This document shows positions 4,310 to 5,416 of a stretch of DNA of 5,416 nt, piece by piece (position 1 is the first letter of the stretch; the number at the start of each line of letters is the position of its first letter). The notes under the pieces are model-generated. The model saw nothing but the letters and a program-made list of their open reading frames with translations. It was not told the origin of the DNA and searched no databases. The stretch spans positions 1 through 5,416 of the forward strand of contig JAHWJJ010000337.1 of the NCBI GenBank assembly GCA_019348475.1, in the 5' to 3' direction. The position numbers and the translations under genes were made by a program. This DNA is from Gemmatimonadota bacterium. Lineage in GTDB: Bacteria; Gemmatimonadota; Gemmatimonadetes; Longimicrobiales; Longimicrobiaceae.

Positions 4310-5416
4310 ATGCATCGCCACCCCCGAATCCATATCCGTGCCGCGGCCGTCGCGGTCGCGCTCGCGCTGCTGGCCGCCACGCCCGCCGGCGCGCAGGACC
4401 ACGCCCACGCCGCCCACGGTGACGTGGGCCGCGTGCACTTCCCCACCTCGTGCAGCGCCGCCGCGCAGCCGGCGTTCGAGCGCGGCGTGGCGATGCTGCA
4501 CTCGTTCTGGTTCGACCAGGCGCTCCGCACCTTTCAGCAGGCGGCCGCGGCAGACCCGGGATGCGCGATGGCGCACTGGGGCGTGGCCATGACGCTGCTC
4601 GGCAATCCGTTCACCGGCGCGTCCCCCGCGGAGGGTGAGCTGCGCGAGGCGCTGGCCGCCGCCCGCGCCGCCGTGGCGGGCGCGCGCACGGCGCGGGAGC
4701 GCGGGTACGCCGAGGCCGTGCTCGCGCTGTACCACGACTATCCCTCCGTGGACCACCGCACCCGGCTGCGCGCGCACGAAGAGGCCATGCGCGGCGTGCA
4801 CCAGGCGCATCCGGAGGACCCGGAGGCGGCCATCTTCTACGCCCGCGCCGTGATCGCCAACGCGCCCCCCGCGGACCTGACCTTCGCGCGGCAGCTGTAC
4901 GCGGCCCGGCTGCTGGAGCCGCTGTTCCGCGCCCGGCCGGACCACCCGGGGCTGGCGCACTACACCATCCACGCGTACGACGCGCCGCCGATCGCCGGAC
5001 AGGGGCTGGACGCCGCCCGGCGGTACGCGGACATCGCCCCCGCGGCGCCGCACGCGCTGCACATGCCCTCGCACATCTTCACCCGGCTGGGGCACTGGGA
5101 CGAATCCATCGAGACCAACCGGCGTTCCGCCGCCGCCGAGCCCGACAGCAACGCGGCCGTGCATCCCAACGACTACATGGTCTACGCGTACCTGCAGCAG
5201 GGGCGGGACGCCGCGGCCGAGCGGGTGGTGCGGCGCGCGGTCCAGAACACCGACCGCTTCTACAGCAGCATCCTGGGATACAACTACGTCGCGATGCCGG
5301 CGCGCCTGGCGCTGGAGCGCGGGCGGTGGGAAGACGCCGCCGCGCTCCCCCTCTCCGCGGGCGCTCCGCCGCACGTGGAGGCCATCACGCGCTTTGCCCG
5401 CGCGATCGGCGCGGCG
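4310..5416 (+). CDS. Exported tetratricopeptide-repeat protein (3' end cut by the window)
   Basis: The frame is open for 369 codons from ATG 4310 to the window edge, so the C-terminus is missing. Residues 1-28 are a Sec signal peptide: basic HRHPRIHIR, hydrophobic AAAVAVALALLAA, and AGA before Gln29 as the cleavage site. Because the cleavage region lacks a lipobox Cys, it is probably periplasmic rather than a lipoprotein. A TPR-like helix pair spans about 54-87 (AFERGVAMLHSFWFDQA, then DPGCAMAHWGVAM). Another lies near 260-280 (LGHWDESIETNRR). Between them are His-rich conserved-looking blocks, HYTIHAYDAP (217-226) and HALHMPSHIF (248-257). Only two cysteines follow the signal peptide, Cys48 and Cys85, a possible disulfide. 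The family is widespread in environmental bacteria but its role is unknown; a scaffold role is the default inference for TPRs. Confidence 0.85.
   Translation, partial: MHRHPRIHIRAAAVAVALALLAATPAGAQDHAHAAHGDVGRVHFPTSCSAAAQPAFERGVAMLHSFWFDQALRTFQQAAAADPGCAMAHWGVAMTLLGNPFTGASPAEGELREALAAARAAVAGARTARERGYAEAVLALYHDYPSVDHRTRLRAHEEAMRGVHQAHPEDPEAAIFYARAVIANAPPADLTFARQLYAARLLEPLFRARPDHPGLAHYTIHAYDAPPIAGQGLDAARRYADIAPAAPHALHMPSHIFTRLGHWDESIETNRRSAAAEPDSNAAVHPNDYMVYAYLQQGRDAAAERVVRRAVQNTDRFYSSILGYNYVAMPARLALERGRWEDAAALPLSAGAPPHVEAITRFARAIGAA

Noticed and set aside
4221..4592. 123-codon plus-strand frame overlapping the TPR gene start
   Set aside because: It is Pro/Arg/Ser-rich shadow sequence without an RBS; the frame from 4310 has the signal peptide and TPR motifs.
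4124..5374. 416-codon minus-strand open frame opposite the TPR gene
   Set aside because: It is composed of low-complexity Arg/Gly/Val sequence, whereas the plus strand gives a signal peptide, RBS and TPR motifs.

Overview
This is a GC-rich window (visibly near 70% G+C, third codon positions almost always G or C) carrying six plus-strand genes and no RNA genes or intact mobile elements. Three things suggest a free-living, high-GC bacterium of the Gemmatimonadota/Longimicrobium kind: the codon use, the secreted TPR protein with a 'VGRVHFPTSC' opening, and intergenic 'TCATCCTGAGG...CCGAAGGACC' sequence. The taxonomic call is inference from remembered family resemblance and was not searched.

Layout. 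Positions 1-180 are non-coding, with a perfect 8-bp tandem repeat (TTCACCCC, 69-118) and a promoter-like element ending 7 bp before the first start codon. At 181-1203 lies a YheT-family alpha/beta hydrolase. At 1255-2112 lies an HD-domain metal-dependent phosphohydrolase-like protein. The 431-bp gap 2113-2543 is rich in inverted repeats: a 9-bp hairpin, a 16-bp long-loop inverted repeat, a 10-bp terminator-like hairpin and an outer 9-bp inverted pair. At 2544-2777 lies a 77-aa AF2212/DUF104-like antitoxin with more A/T-ending codons than its neighbours. It is followed by what looks like the first codons of a lost PIN-domain (VapC-type) toxin, whose frame stops in a TAATG overlap with the next gene. 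At 2817-3296 lies a SLOG-fold 'putative molybdenum carrier' (circularly permuted YpsA type) protein. At 3319-4152 lies an RmlD-like NAD(P)-dependent sugar-nucleotide reductase/epimerase-type SDR. After a 157-bp gap, an exported TPR protein begins at 4310 and runs off the window end still open.

How the genes relate. All are on one strand, but they do not form an obvious pathway. The hydrolase and HD genes are 51 bp apart and may be co-transcribed. The SLOG and SDR genes are 22 bp apart and are probably one transcript. The repeat-rich gap and the antitoxin remnant look like an insertion/decay hotspot between these two housekeeping-like pairs. The most interesting points are the decayed toxin-antitoxin module, the structured gap, the octamer repeat in front of the hydrolase, and the apparently leaderless start of that gene. 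I saw no evidence for a large undescribed multi-gene system.
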